Source: Emydura subglobosa (Eukaryota > Chordata > Testudines > Chelidae). Taken from it: 64,000 bases of DNA. The position numbers and the translations under genes were made by a program. Below, in pieces: positions 32,643-44,439 of the stretch (position 1 is the stretch's first letter; each line of letters begins with the position of its first letter). The notes under the pieces are model-generated. The model made no database searches, was not told the origin of the DNA, and was given only the letters and a program-made list of their open reading frames with translations. Where the stretch lies: NCBI GenBank assembly GCA_007922225.1, contig ML680053.1, positions 2,021,434-2,085,433 on the forward strand, read 5' to 3'.

Positions 32643-34188
32643 AAGCCTCGCTGTCTGTGATGGACGTTGCTGAATCCATGCTGGCCACTTTTTGCCTGCC
32701 AGCGTAGCTGGGGCAGATATTCTGGCAGCATTACAGACATGGTGACATGAAGTCTCAGTCCCGCTTCCTGTAATGTCACTGAAGATAGTTTTGTGTCATT
32801 TGTATGGGCTGTCAAACCATTTCCAATACCAAGCCAAGGGGGACCCTGAGCTGACAGCTACGGTCAGCTGCAGGCCAGCAGACACGGCCATTGGGCGAGT
32901 AAACCTACAGTTGCATCTGGCAGGGTATCACAGGGAATGAGATGAGTTGCCTTGGTGAAAGACCGTTGGCTTTACACTGCATGGGAAACAGGTAACAAGC
33001 TCTCAGAAGAGCGTGTGCTGAGATCCTTCCTAAAGGACATCCCGCAGTGGGGCAAACTGAAAGGATAATTACGGAGAGACATTTCCGTCAGCCCTTCTTG
33101 CTAGAGTGGACAGGAATGTTCTCCCTCGAAGTCCAGCCCACCAGCATCTTGATGCTCATGCCACGCCATATGCTGCATCTATTGCTCCTACACTCTGAAT
33201 GTCTTCATCAGAATCAGACAGAAACCTCCCCATTATGATTACACAATTTTTAAAAAGGTACCAGCTTCCCCTTTCTTACATTCCAATGGGGGGCTGAAGG
33301 CTCCAGAACCCCCCCGCATCATATTACTCATCTCTTATAAGCCAATCAGGAAGCAAAGATTTGCATATACTATGTGATTGGATCATCGCAAGGCAATCAC
33401 ATTTTCACAGAACTCAGCTGGAACCAATCACAATACACTCCTTTGCACATACTTGCCTGCCACCTGCGGTACCGTGAGGATCATTTAATGGGTGAACATA
33501 TAAAGTACTGTTACCATCACAGTGGGTTCTCTGCTCTAGACGTCAGCAATTTTATGAGAAGATAGAATTTGCAGGCTCATTTCATGACTACTCCTAGCCA
33601 GTTGTGAGACAGAACTTTCCTTTCGAACGTAACAAACCAATCTGCTTCATTCCTGAAGTAAAATGTCCAGCAATGGACACAGTAACTAAAATATTATCAA
33701 CCGCTAATTTACAGTTAGGCTTATGCTCTGCACAACGGCCTGTGTCATAAAAAAATTATAGGGGTTGAAAAGAGCGTAACCCTGGACTCAGACAATTCAT
33801 CTTTCCATCGGTTACACTGAAAGAGAGCAGCAAAATATTGTATGAAGAGAGGAGTTGCCCGAAACTGCAAGCTAAAAAGATGTGTGTTTTGCATTAAAAT
33901 AGCCTTTATAGGAGAATGAACATTTGATGCATCACAATCTGCACCAGCGCACATGAATATCAACAGAAAGCTGTTCTTTATCAGTTAGACACTGGGAAGC
34001 ACTGAAGTTCCTTTGAATTGTTCCACGCGGTTTTCTTTCTGGCATATGGAAAAATGAAAGTTAAGGTGTGGGACATCCTATGCTGGAGAGGATGTGAGGT
34101 GTTTGTGAAACTATACCGTCACTGGGTTTTAGAATTCAAACCCACCTCAGCATTTTGTGAGCTTTGATGGCTCAGGGGATTAGGAATG

Positions 34189-34453
34189 CAATGTTGCCAA
34201 TTCTCATGATTCTATTGCAAACGTTGCAATATCTGGTGTTTTTCTTAAAGCGCCAGCTCATGAAGTCATGTGAATATGTAAGAATTTCCAGCCCCTGTGA
34301 TTATAGGAAAAGCTTGAAAACATGACCCCTAAAGGTTAAAAAAACCAGAGGACAAAGATAAAGAATCCCAAATGTCTTACGATTTTTAAGCCAGCCTTGT
34401 GATCTTTGGGGGCCTGACTCATGGTTTATGAATGGTTGGAGTTGGCAGTACTG
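34189..34453. mobile_element. Nonautonomous DNA transposon (hAT-like MITE)
   Basis: 265 bp with imperfect terminal inverted repeats: left CAATGTTGCCAATTC, right end (reverse complement) CAGTACTGCCAACTC. Internal GCCAGCTCATGAAGTCATGT and CATGACCCCTAAAGG also match a repeat I know from reptile genomes. No clean target duplication seen. Confidence 0.6.
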
Positions 34454-35091
34454 GTAATGGGGCTAGCAAGGTTTCACCTGCATGTCACAGGTTCAAATCC
34501 AGCCAGGGTTATGAGGTTGGTCCCTGCAGTCAGAGCTGCAGTTTTTTATCATCCCAGATACACAAAAAGGTATCATAAGAAAAATCTCTTCTCTGTTTCC
34601 TGCTTCCTTTCAGTAGAGGGTTAAAGTTTAGCAGCTTGTCACATTGCCCCAACTAGTTCAAAATAATTGAACACATCAAGGTGACAAACTATTCTGGAAA
34701 CAGGGTCCTGAAGCTCTGCTGCTGCAGACTTGATCAAGTACCCGAGAGGAAGAAAATCTAGCTAGCTTCCAGAGCGGCGTGTGTGAACCATTGCCCCCCA
34801 GGGTGCTGGCTATACAAAATCAATGCAAAAGTCACTGATCTGTTTGTTCTGTGAATTACAGAGGAGCTGACGCCGACAGCCAGCCTGCCTGTTGATGAAC
34901 AGAACTCCCACTGCACCAGTACGCTGCAGAGCAAAGACCAAGTGCATGACCATGGCTAAGGCTCTGGAGTGCGAGGCAGGAGATCTGGGGGCAATTTCCA
35001 GCACCTGGGGTGGGTCACCTCTCACCTCTCTGCCTCAGCTCTCCATTTCTAGATCAGAGCTAATACTCTCTTTGTCCATCGTATCTAGCCG

Positions 35092-35990
35092 AGTGTAAAC
35101 TCTTTGCAGATGACACTAAGCTAGGGGGAGTGGTAGATACCCTGGAAGGTAGGGATAGGATACAGAAGGACCTAAACAAACTGGAGGATTGGGCCAAAAG
35201 AAATCTGATGAGGTTCAACAAGGACAAGTGCAGAGTTCTGCACCTAGGATGGAAGAATCCCATGCACAGCTACAGACTGGGGACCGACGAGCTAGGCAGC
35301 TGTTCTGCAGAAAAGGACCTGGGGTAACAGTGGATAAGAAGCTGGATATGCGTCAGCAGTGTGCCCTGGTTGCCAAGAAGGCTAATAGCATATTGGGCTG
35401 CATTAGGAGGGGCATTGCCAGCAGATCGCGGGAAGTGATCATTCCCCTCTATTCGGCACTGGTGAAGCCGCATTTGGAGTATTGTGTCCAGTTTGGGGCC
35501 CTCCACTACAAAAAGGATGTGGAGAAGTTAGAGAGAGTCCAGCGGAGGGCAACAAAAATGATTAGGGGGCTGGAGCACAAGACTTATGAGGAGAGGCTGA
35601 GGGAACTAGGCTTGTTTAGTCTGCAGAAGAGAAGAATGAGGGGATTTGATAGCAGCCTTTAACTACCTGAAAGGGGGTTCCATGGAGGATGGAGCTAGGC
35701 TGTTCTCGGTGGTGGCAGATGACAGAACAAGGAGCAATGGTCTCAAATTGCAGTGGGGGAGGTCTAGGTTGGACATTAGGAAAAAGTTTTTCCCTAGGAG
35801 GGTGGTGAAGTACTGGAATGGGTTACCTAGGGAGGTGGTGGAATCTCTTTCCCTAGAGGTTTTTAAGCTGAGGCTTGACAAAACCCTCGCTGGGATTATT
35901 TAGCTGAGGTTAGTCCTGCTCTGAGCAGAGGGTTGGACTAGACACCTCCTGAGGTCTCTTCCAACTCTATGATTCTATTCTATGATTCTT
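35092..35990 (+). mobile_element. CR1 3' half
   Basis: Begins at [10 protein letters not shown] and continues through the C-terminal domain to TCTATGATTCTATTCTATGA. A one-base loss near 35322 and another near 35642 break the frame (three open pieces). 5'-truncated inside the RT. Confidence 0.93.
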
Positions 35991-37455
35991 TGGGGAGGGA
36001 TTCTCTCTGACCATGTCTTTACACGGTGCCCCCAGGGGCAGCTGTAACCCAGACAGGAGATAACACCAACCGTGTGATCATGGCAATACCTTGGCACCGA
36101 CGGCCCAGCAAGGCCAGCCCACATTTGCCTTGGACCAACTCCATCTGGATTTGTGTCCCAGAAGGAACGGGCCAGGGAAAGCTGCTGCAGAATAAAGCCA
36201 GTGCAATGTGGAGGAGAATGTGATGCTGAGCAGAAGGGCTGACCGGTTTCATTGCTCCGCCGGCTGTCAGGACATTAGTCATTTAAAGCAAATAAAACCC
36301 GCTGGTTAATTGGCCGGATGTGAAGGAAAATGCTCAGCTGATGGGTACTTGGAGGTAATTTAGTGCTGCTCATAGGTATCAATCAGGTCAGATGGCAGCG
36401 CCGGGAACTGCAGTGAGCCTGGCCGTTCCTCGGGAGCGGGGAGATCTGGAGCGGTGAGAGGCAGGCTCCCCCAGGCGGGCAGGGGCTGTCTGGACAGAGA
36501 TCAATCTGGCTGTGGCGGTGCATGCTTTCTGTCACCATTCTGCTTCCCCGCCCGCTCAGTCGGCATTTCAGCAGACTCCCCCGCTTGTACAACGGGCGCC
36601 CGGCCAGGGGCCGCTCTGCCTTTTATCAACCGCTCATGCTGTGTCCTCCTTGCACCTCTCTTGCTCTTCGTCATGTCTTCCCGCAAGCCATCCCTCGAAC
36701 TGGGCACTGCTTCTCCCTACTTCAGCTTCCTTCTCCCCCTGCTAACAGGTTGCCACGGAGTGTGGGGGTCCCCTTCGATAAATGGATCTGCCAGCCGCTG
36801 GGCAAAGAGCTGTATGGGCTGACTTGGGCCCGGGCACTGTCTGGCATTGGGCTTTCAGAAGGAGCCTTGAACCCCTGTCAAAGGGGAATTGTTTTGGGGG
36901 ATGCGCCCAGTCAGCGTTCGGGCATCTGCTCTCCTCTGGCTCCTGACCACATCCAAGCAGGGTGTACGGACTTCTGGCTCGCTCCTAGCTAGAGGAGGAT
37001 GTCAGGCCTGATCCTCTCAGGTGCTGAGAACCTCTGGGCTGGGGGCCGTAGGCTCCCACTGCGGTCAGTGGGAGTGGAGGGTACTCAGCCGTCTGGACGA
37101 TCCGGCCCGAAGGGACGAAGTGGAGATTACGAGGCCTGACTCTCCTCCTACTTGCTCTGTTTTACACCCGTGTCGTTCCAGCGACAGAGGAAGCTCAAGC
37201 CGTACAGTGGAGCCCTTGAAGAGAGCATAAACTAAAACAGGCTTAGTTCAGGCTGGCTGATGGATTGGGATCGGGCATGCAGTGGAAGGGGAGGATAGGG
37301 TGAGCTTGATGACAGATTTAAAATACAAAAGAAGAACTGACATTGCTGTTAAAATATATATAACAAAATTACCAATGCCCCTTTAAGAGGCGGGGTGGAG
37401 CTAAGATGGAGGGAATTAAAATGCAAAGGCAAAACCCTGCTGGAGAGGGGTAAGC

Positions 37456-37663
37456 CAGTGGCTTTCAACCTGTGGTCTGCGGACCCCACGGACCATGTCT
37501 AAGGGGTCCATGAAAGGTTGTCGTTACCATAGAGCTGTGGTTTTCAACGTTCGGCCCATGGACCGGAGGGTCTGCGGACTATCTCTAAGATTTCCAAAGC
37601 GCTCTGCGCCTCCGTTTGAAATATTTCAGGGGTCCATAAATGAAAAAAGGTTGAAAACCACGG
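37456..37663. mobile_element. hAT-like nonautonomous DNA transposon
   Basis: Terminal inverted repeats CAGTGGCTTTCAACC (37456-37470) and GGTTGAAAACCACGG (37649-37663). Flanking 8-mers GGGTAAGC and TGCTAAGC agree at 6 of 8 sites, consistent with an aged hAT 8-bp target duplication. The interior repeats the left-end phrase (TGTGGTTTTCAACG at 37533), suggesting an internal duplication or nested copy. Confidence 0.7.
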
Positions 37664-39662
37664 TGCTAAGCAAATGAAAACTGGCTGGCTGGGAAGCACA
37701 GTCGCAGCCTGTAAACAAAACTATGGAGGGATTTGGAAGTAGCCGGAGTTAGAGAAGAAGTGGTGCAGAACAGCAGCTTTAGGAGCTGGCTGGCAGGCAT
37801 TTTCACAGTGAATCCGGGCTCCAGAATAAGCAAAGGGGAAGAAAATTTGATGAAGTTCTTGGGAGAAAAGCAGATGGAAACCTTGAGCATTCAGGCCTCC
37901 CACAGAAGCTCCCCGAATGGTCCCCTCATTCTCTTAATAGCTTGTGGCAAACAATCCGCCAAGCACCCTAGCCACGAGCGAGCCAGAGGCTCGCTGCTTG
38001 TAGCATGAAATGCTTTGGGAGTGAAGCAGTGGATCTAGCACGAGAGGCAGAGCCTGGATTGGCTGAACCTGAGTATGAAGGAGATCCTCCAGCTGAGGAT
38101 GAGAAAAGAGATGGGGAACAGAGCGGGGAACGGGGGAAGCCATTGCACAGATGCTTTCAGAGGGGCTGTGAGTACTGGCGCCTGTGAGTTTAAACAGAGA
38201 GGCCAGGCCGGGGGATCGAGCAGAGCTGGTGTTCAGAACTAACACACATCGCTCAGACTTGGCTTGCCAGAGGACCGCCACTAAGTGAATTGTTCCAAGG
38301 GTTAATGATACTCAATTTAAAAAGGTGCACTATGTTTCTAGTCTGAAATGATCTAGCTTCTGGATAATTTATCTGGATCTTATTATGCTTGTTGATTGCT
38401 AAGTTTAAAAGCCCTTTCCTGTCTGAAATCTTCTCCCCAGATAGGTAGCTATAAACCATGATCAAGGCCTTTCCCCAGCGCCCTAAATAACCTTCTCTTT
38501 GACAAGCTAAATAGACCGAGCAATCTAAATTTGTTGCAAACAATTGCTTTACTCTCGAACAACAGCTTGTTTTATTCAGAGAACTGAAATACCGAGAACT
38601 TAGAGATCCTGAAATAAAAGCCTTTGTGGTAGCAAGCCCTGTCAACTGCTTTATGTTTTGCTAAAGCAAATATAATCTTGTTTCTTAATAGTTATCATTT
38701 GATCCTTTTCAGCAGAGTTATGTTTAAATCCCCAAAAGGGAATAATCTAGAGCTGAGGATAAAAAATTCAAGGAAGGTCTTTAACTTTCCTGGTCAGGTA
38801 GCTAGGGATGAATCACATTTCACAGCTGACCTCTAAGAACTTTGAGGATGCTCTCTAGAAGATTATCTGATACTTGAACTGACAACCAGTTCTACCACCT
38901 CTAGACACCGGTTAAAATTTTTTCCTATTTCTTCTGTAACACCATCCCCGGCTGGGTGAATTACACTTCTCCTTAGTCTGCACAGTATCTCTACATTGAC
39001 AGCTTCAGCGATGCCCTTTGGCTTAATTCACCATGGAAACCTCAGATGTCTGGGTCTGTATGTAGCACAAAAATAGTATTTTACTTGTTCATGGAGCGGT
39101 GAGATCACTCCCTTTGCCTGGAAACGTTACTGAAATAGAGACAAGACACGGGAAACTGACTGGCTTAAATCCTTTATTTTCATTAGCAGCCAGCCAGTTA
39201 AAGCATATCCATAATTAGGTTAGGGTGACCGCTAAACTATTGGCACTGAAGTCTTGAGGATGATGCATTGTGGGTATGCAAATCAACAAGAAGAGCACTG
39301 GCAGACAAATAGATGGCGGCAGAACCAGGTAATTACCAAGGCTCAAAACAAGAGACCGACATGTTGCAAGTTAACAAAAACGGGGCTGTGATCTTGTCTG
39401 CATAAACCTCCCAACCTAAGCAAGGTCAGATTCACTGCGACTGCCAGCGAGGAAAACCACAGCTGCTGTAGGAAGTGGCATGGCTGAGTCAGGACTGCTC
39501 ATGCCAGGGAGATGGCAGATTATAAATACCTATAGAGACACTGAATTGATGCAGCATGGGGCACTTGGCATCTGTAGCCACTGTCCCGCAGACGAGCCAT
39601 AAAACAAGAAGCCCTAACTAATCGTGGTCATTTGAGATCCTACACCTCATTTCATGTGAGTA

Positions 39663-39802
39663 GGGGAATCTCCATCCTTAGAGGTTTCTGAGGCCTGGCT
39701 TGACAAAGCCCTGGCTGGGATGATTTAGTTGGGGTTGGTCCTGCTTTGAGCAAAGGGTTGGACTAGATGATTTCCTGAGGTCCCTTCCGACCCTCATCTT
39801 TT
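39663..39802 (+). mobile_element. CR1 3'-tail fragment
   Basis: GGGAATCTCCATCCTTAGAG, GGCTTGACAAAGCCCTGGCT and GTTGGACTAGATGATTTCCT mark the ORF2 end and 3'UTR. Confidence 0.88.
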
Positions 39803-40569
39803 AACCCTGGCTGGCCAATTTCACGCTCTGCTAGTTACCGTTTTCTTCTTTAAAACTTTTTCTGTAGTTTTAGTTGGATACAGTGGTTCCCCCCCAACTT
39901 CCTGAACTAAGCTGTTATGTTATGTTACTGTATTTTACCCCTGAGGTGGCAGCATTTCAAGTTGGGGCTTAAGTGATGTCTGTTATATTGGGATCCTTAT
40001 TCTGCAGCGTGAATGCTTTATGCGCCATTCTAGGAATCCCAGATCACATGGGGACTATTGCCATGATGTGTGTGTTTAAAGAGACGTTGTACTGTGTGCA
40101 GGCTTGGCGTCCAGCCGACTGAAATGCAAAAAGAAAAAAGCGAGTGTAACACTTTCTGAAGCTGAACCTAGGATTCCTGCAGCCGCTGCCTTTATCCAGA
40201 GCTTCTTAGAGGATGGATAAACCCTGATGTAGGTTTCCTACCACTGGGAGATAGAGACTGGAACAGCAGAGATGCTGGCACCCCCAATAAAGCTGTGTGG
40301 TACCCAGGGCCAGCGGGTTATCCATCAGGAGCAACTGGATGGTCTGTATGGAATCAGGGGCAATGACGGGACTGTGTGAAGAAACTTGAACATTGACGGC
40401 CAGCACCGAGAGGGGTTACTGGTGGGCGCGCTTTTCTGAGTGCCAACAAGAAATCTCTCCTGTATAGCTAGTAAGGGAATAAAGTATTGCCTCCGAGGAA
40501 TGAAAGGCCGGTGGACCAATCAGGGGGAAGAAGGATGGAGGGAAAAAATACTGTTCGAGCAGGCAGGGG

Positions 40570-41283
40570 TGAAACCAGGGAGGACAAAGCACAATTGGAG
40601 TTGCAGCCAACAAGGGACGTGAAGGGTAACAAGAAGGGCTTCTACAGGTATGTTAGTAACAAGAAGGAGGTCATGGAACCTGTGGGCCCCTTACTGAATG
40701 GGGGAGGCAACCTACCTAGTGACAGATGATGTGGAAAGAGCTGAAGTACTCAATGCTTTTTTTGGCTCTGTCTTCACAGACAAGCTCCCAGACTGCTGCA
40801 CTGGGCAGCACAGAATGGGGAGGAGGTGAGCAGCTCCCAGTGGTGCAAGAACAGGTTCAGGATTATTTAGAGAGGCAGGACATGCACAAGTCCATGGGGC
40901 TGGATGCAATGCGTCCAAGGGTGCTGAGGGAGTTGGCTGATGTGATTGAAGAGCGATTGACCATTATCTTTGAAACTCGTGGCAATTGGGGGACGTCCTG
41001 GATGATTGGAAAAAGGCAAATCTAGTGCCCATCTTCAAGAAAGGGAAGGCGGAGGAGCCGGGAACTACAAACCAGTCAGCCTCACCTCAGTCCCTGGAAA
41101 AATCATGGAGCAGGTCCTCAAGGAATCCATTTTGAAGCACTTGGAGTAGAGGAAGGTGATTGGGAACAATCAGCCTGGATTCACCAAGGGCAAGTCATGC
41201 CTGAGCAACCTGACTGCCTTCTATGATGAGATGACCGGCTCTGCGGATGTGGGGAAAGTGGTGGACGTGACATACCTTGACTA
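40570..41283 (+). mobile_element. CR1 ORF2 middle part (RT N-terminal half)
   Basis: Includes GFYRYVSNKKEV, DMHKSMGLDAM and [23 protein letters not shown] frames, i.e. sequence just upstream of and overlapping the start of the copy at 1-1288. It is cut at 41283 after GACATACCTTGACT, so it lacks the catalytic FADD box and 3' end. Frames are broken. Confidence 0.88.
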
Positions 41284-41408
41284 GTGTGAAAAGAACATTG
41301 GACAGGAGGAAGCAGCTGAAGAAACGCCGAGGGACAAAGTCTGTTCTCAGTTCCAGCTGAGGCATCTCCTTGAGGGAGTGGGCGAGGCAGGAAGAACTGG
41401 GGAGAAAA

Positions 41409-41732
41409 AGGGGGACAGGGACGGGGAAGAATCCTGGGAAAGAGGGAACAGAGAAGGAGGGGAGAGAGAGATTGAATTTCGTATGCAAGGGCTGCACTCA
41501 GCTACTGCCTGCATGCACGCGGCTCTCGTTAGCTGCTTCTCCAGCTGCTCGAGGGACAATGGCGAGGAGGAGGAGATCACACTCCTCTCAGCAGCTTGCA
41601 ACAGCAATTGGGAAAATCCAGAGAATCCATGGCAGTGGCGTAAATGCAGCTCTTGCATACGGACGTCAATTTCTCTCTCTCCCTCCTTCCCCATTTCCTC
41701 CTTTCCAGGATCCTTCCCATCTCTATCCCCCT
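41409..41732. repeat. Long foldback (inverted repeat)
   Basis: Arms 41409-41500 and 41641-41732 are inverted copies: left ...GGGAAGAATCCTGGGAAAG and TCGTATGCAAGGGCTGCA; right arm reverse complement ...GGGAAGGATCCTGGAAAG and CCGTATGCAAGAGCTGCA. Roughly 80 percent matched over 90 bp with a 140-base spacer. It follows the broken end of the CR1 fragment. Confidence 0.85.
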
Positions 41733-41919
41733 CCAAACCACACCGTTTGGATGGCAAGTTTGGGGGTGTCTGAATCCAGGAATCTGGTCCGGCCCAGCTC
41801 TATACACCCAGAGATTCGGTCTGGCCCAGCTCTATCTATGCGGTTAGGCCTGTAGAACATGCTCATCGCAATTATATCAGAGCGCTGGTTTTCTTTTTTA
41901 GCACCCGCCGTCACAGGCC

Positions 41920-42000
41920 AGGTGCAGGTGCTGAACAATCACAGAACAAAGAGATGGCCCCTGCCCCTAAGCGTTTACAATCTATGCGCCTGCCTTTAAC
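41920..42000 (-). repeat. SINE tail, inverted
   Basis: AATCACAGAACAAAGAGATG, GCCCCTGCCCCTAAGCG and TTACAATCTATGCG match the inverted tail of the MIR-like family. Confidence 0.6.
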
Positions 42001-43399
42001 CTTTACTCCCTGACATCACCCCTTTACACTGCTAGACCATGTATGGAACCGAATTCGTGACCACCTAGAACTTCACACCTCAGCATCGCCAGTCACAGCC
42101 AGGACAGAGCTTAGATCATTCAGCTCCAAAAGCACAAGCCGCTAACATAAGAGACTCTCCGCTGGCTGTTGGAAACACAGGGCCTGACACCCAGTTCAGC
42201 AGTTCTGACTCCACCCAGTAGAAGGCAGTGGCCACACAAACACACTAGCTAGTGTATCACAACATGAAGCCCGGGAGGCAAATCGTTCGGCAGCTGCAAT
42301 TCTAAGAACTGCTTTCTCGTCTCCAGCCCCCGGAGCCAACAATAGCAGAGATTAAAATTCATAGGCTCCGTATCAGTGTTGACATTTAACGTGCAGAAAA
42401 TACCCCGAGTGTGACTGGTTTTAACTGCATCGCACACACCGCTCAGGAGGAAGGCTGCAGGGCCAAAATGCAGCTTGGATTCCGGCTCCCTCTAATCCCC
42501 GGAGAAGAAACACTTTTCCAAGGCTCCGTTTACGGCACTAAGACCAAAGCGCTACTAAACACCACAGGAAATTGGCAGCCTTTGAAAGCCGGCTCTGGGT
42601 ACATATTGCTTCCCATTGTAAGACTGTAACCGGGGCTAATTATCCACTCCCGCTCACCTTTGTGCGGTGCTAATGCAGCTTTGCATGCCAGCAGCCGTTA
42701 GCTCCACCGCACCAAAGAGCCGGCCACCGCAATACCTCCCGACCTCAGGGTTTAACTAGGCCAGCCCCTCTCATCATCACTGGTTTCACCAGCCGCGGTT
42801 TAACATGCTCCTTACAAACGGCTCTCGCTTTAAGGTCTGGATGGACCTAATCCTTTACCAGACCCGTCGGATCTAACCGCTCTGCCCAGCTTTCTCCCAG
42901 CCCAGCGACTGGCTCATCTGATAGGGTCTTCGCAGCAGTGTCTTTAATCGTTAGCACCCAGCCCCTCGATGGGGTGGGGGAACAGTGCAGTCATGGATTT
43001 CTCGGGTGACCAAGCCCCTCTTTCCTCTGCAAACTGACCTTAACCCCGCAAAGATTTACTGGGCCATCCCGGTTCGGTTCCGCCCAGGTCCCCATCACAC
43101 CGCCAGGACCCCCGGGCACGCTCCTGTCAGAAGCCTTGATTAATGCCTGCGGCCCAGCAAGGCATGGAGAGCATGGCATGGGCACGCGGCACTCCCAAGA
43201 GGCTCCAGGGAGTCTCCTCTTTCCCGAAATTCGAGACACGTAAAAGAGCAAAGAGCCCCGCTACGGATGAGTGCAGTGAACTCATCCCTGACCCCTTCCT
43301 GCTCAGGACCCCTCTGCAATCTTCAGACAGAAACCCTGGGTTCAGGGTTTATTCATCTATACTCAAACAGAGTCCCCTTTGCAAACATGGGTAGAGATT

Positions 43400-43520
43400 C
43401 GGGAAGGCCCTAATGATCTGGCCCCATAACACACACATCAACCGTGAATCCTCACAGCCCCCTCTAGGCAGGAGAGGGAAGGTTACTATCCCCAGCGTAA
43501 AGATGGCAGAGAACAGGAGA
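43400..43520 (-). repeat. MIR-like SINE, degraded
   Basis: AATCCTCACAGCCCCCTCTA, TTACTATCCCCAGCG and AACAGGAGACTCAGAGAG in inverted SINE order. Confidence 0.45.
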
Positions 43521-43529
43521 CTCAGAGAG

Positions 43530-43803
43530 TCTGTCTACATGGGCAGAAAGAACCTTTATTCAGTGGGGTTATCTCAGTCAGCCAAACGTGGCCGGAAACC
43601 CTCCTTAACAGCTGTGTAGACACAGTTCAATGCCTGTAAACACCTTCCAAGTCAGTGCTCTGGTTTGGTTGTGGCTCGAACACCCCCAGCTAGTACAACC
43701 GAAAGGGCATTAAACCGCGTCTACACAGGTGTCCAGAGAACTGCCCAAGCCCGCTCAGCTGACTCGACTGGAAAAGGCACCTGTTTGCCTGTGTAGACAG
43801 GCC
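43530..43803. mobile_element. Pair of GTCTACA-type MITEs
   Basis: Left unit runs from GTCTGTCTACATGGG (about 43530) to GCTGTGTAGACAC (about 43622). Right unit runs from GCGTCTACACAGG (about 43717) to CCTGTGTAGACAGG (about 43802). Each has complementary GTCTACA/TGTAGAC ends. Confidence 0.6.
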
Positions 43804-44346
43804 AGGGAGGTCAAAGGTCAGTGGTGTGAAGCGCTTGTGGCTCCTAATAAATCACCCTGAACAGACCAGCAAGGGCACGACATCTTTCCGAATCAGCTTG
43901 CAAGTGCTTGTCCCACGAGTGCCGAACGCAAGCCTGGAACTCAGCACCCTGACTTCACACACCTCCTGCTGCACGCCTGCACCAAGCTGCAGTCAGCAGA
44001 GAGGAAAAAGACCTAGTGCAGCCCCTCGTCCATCCCCCACTAATGCAGGCGCACGCCCTGCAGAGTGTCCCCGTGTGCTCTGTCCACCCCCAATGGGACC
44101 GACTCCACAGACAGGAATTCCACCAGCTCCCTGGAGTTCCTGGGGTGGCCAATCTCACTGCTTCTAACTTACTCATCTTCCCACCCACCCCGCCATCTGC
44201 ACTGCCCCATGGGCTGCTTCACGGGACTCCTCTTGGAGTCTACAGGCCGGGGGGACCGGGAGCACACGGGCAGTCTCGCAAGGCTGCCAGGCCACTCTGG
44301 AAATGACGCTGTGCTATCGGCGCGTGCTGGCCTCACTCCGTCTCAC

Positions 44347-44439
44347 CTTGACAAGCAGCTCATAGCGCGGGATCCTCTGCACGGGCTTGATCATCAGGTC
44401 CGACAGCGCTTGCTTCTCCTTGTTCTCTCTCATGCTTTG
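44347..44439 (-). CDS. ARHGEF17: ARHGEF17 exon E5: DH catalytic core (CR3)
   Basis: 31 codons, phase 0 to 0. Acceptor ttctgcag, donor AAG/gtgaga. Encodes QSMRENKEKQALSDLMI followed by KPVQRIPRYELLVK, the most conserved DH helix, which forms the GTPase-binding groove. All hallmark residues (K-P-x-Q-R, Y-x-L-L) are intact, so the gene is expected to be catalytically competent. Confidence 0.97.

Larger units (their letters stand above)
30533..44346 (-). other. Intron 5 of ARHGEF17 (13.8 kb)
   Basis: Largest intron in the window. Contains a degenerate tandem motif (30613-30799), a SINE (31025-31195), CR1 pieces (31458-32642, 35092-35990, 39663-39802, 40570-41283), two MITEs (34189-34453, 37456-37663), a foldback (41409-41732) and MITEs at 43530-43803. 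38281-39650 is AT-richer and free of repeats I can name. 36000-37440 and 42000-43400 likewise show nothing I recognise. Confidence 0.8.

Noticed and set aside
34458..34530. tRNA-like B box (GGTTCAAATCC) as a tRNA gene
   Set aside because: No cloverleaf or A box at the right spacing; more likely a decayed SINE promoter.
38005..38187. Acidic 60-residue open frame
   Set aside because: Short, single, with no flanking splice signals or recognised similarity.
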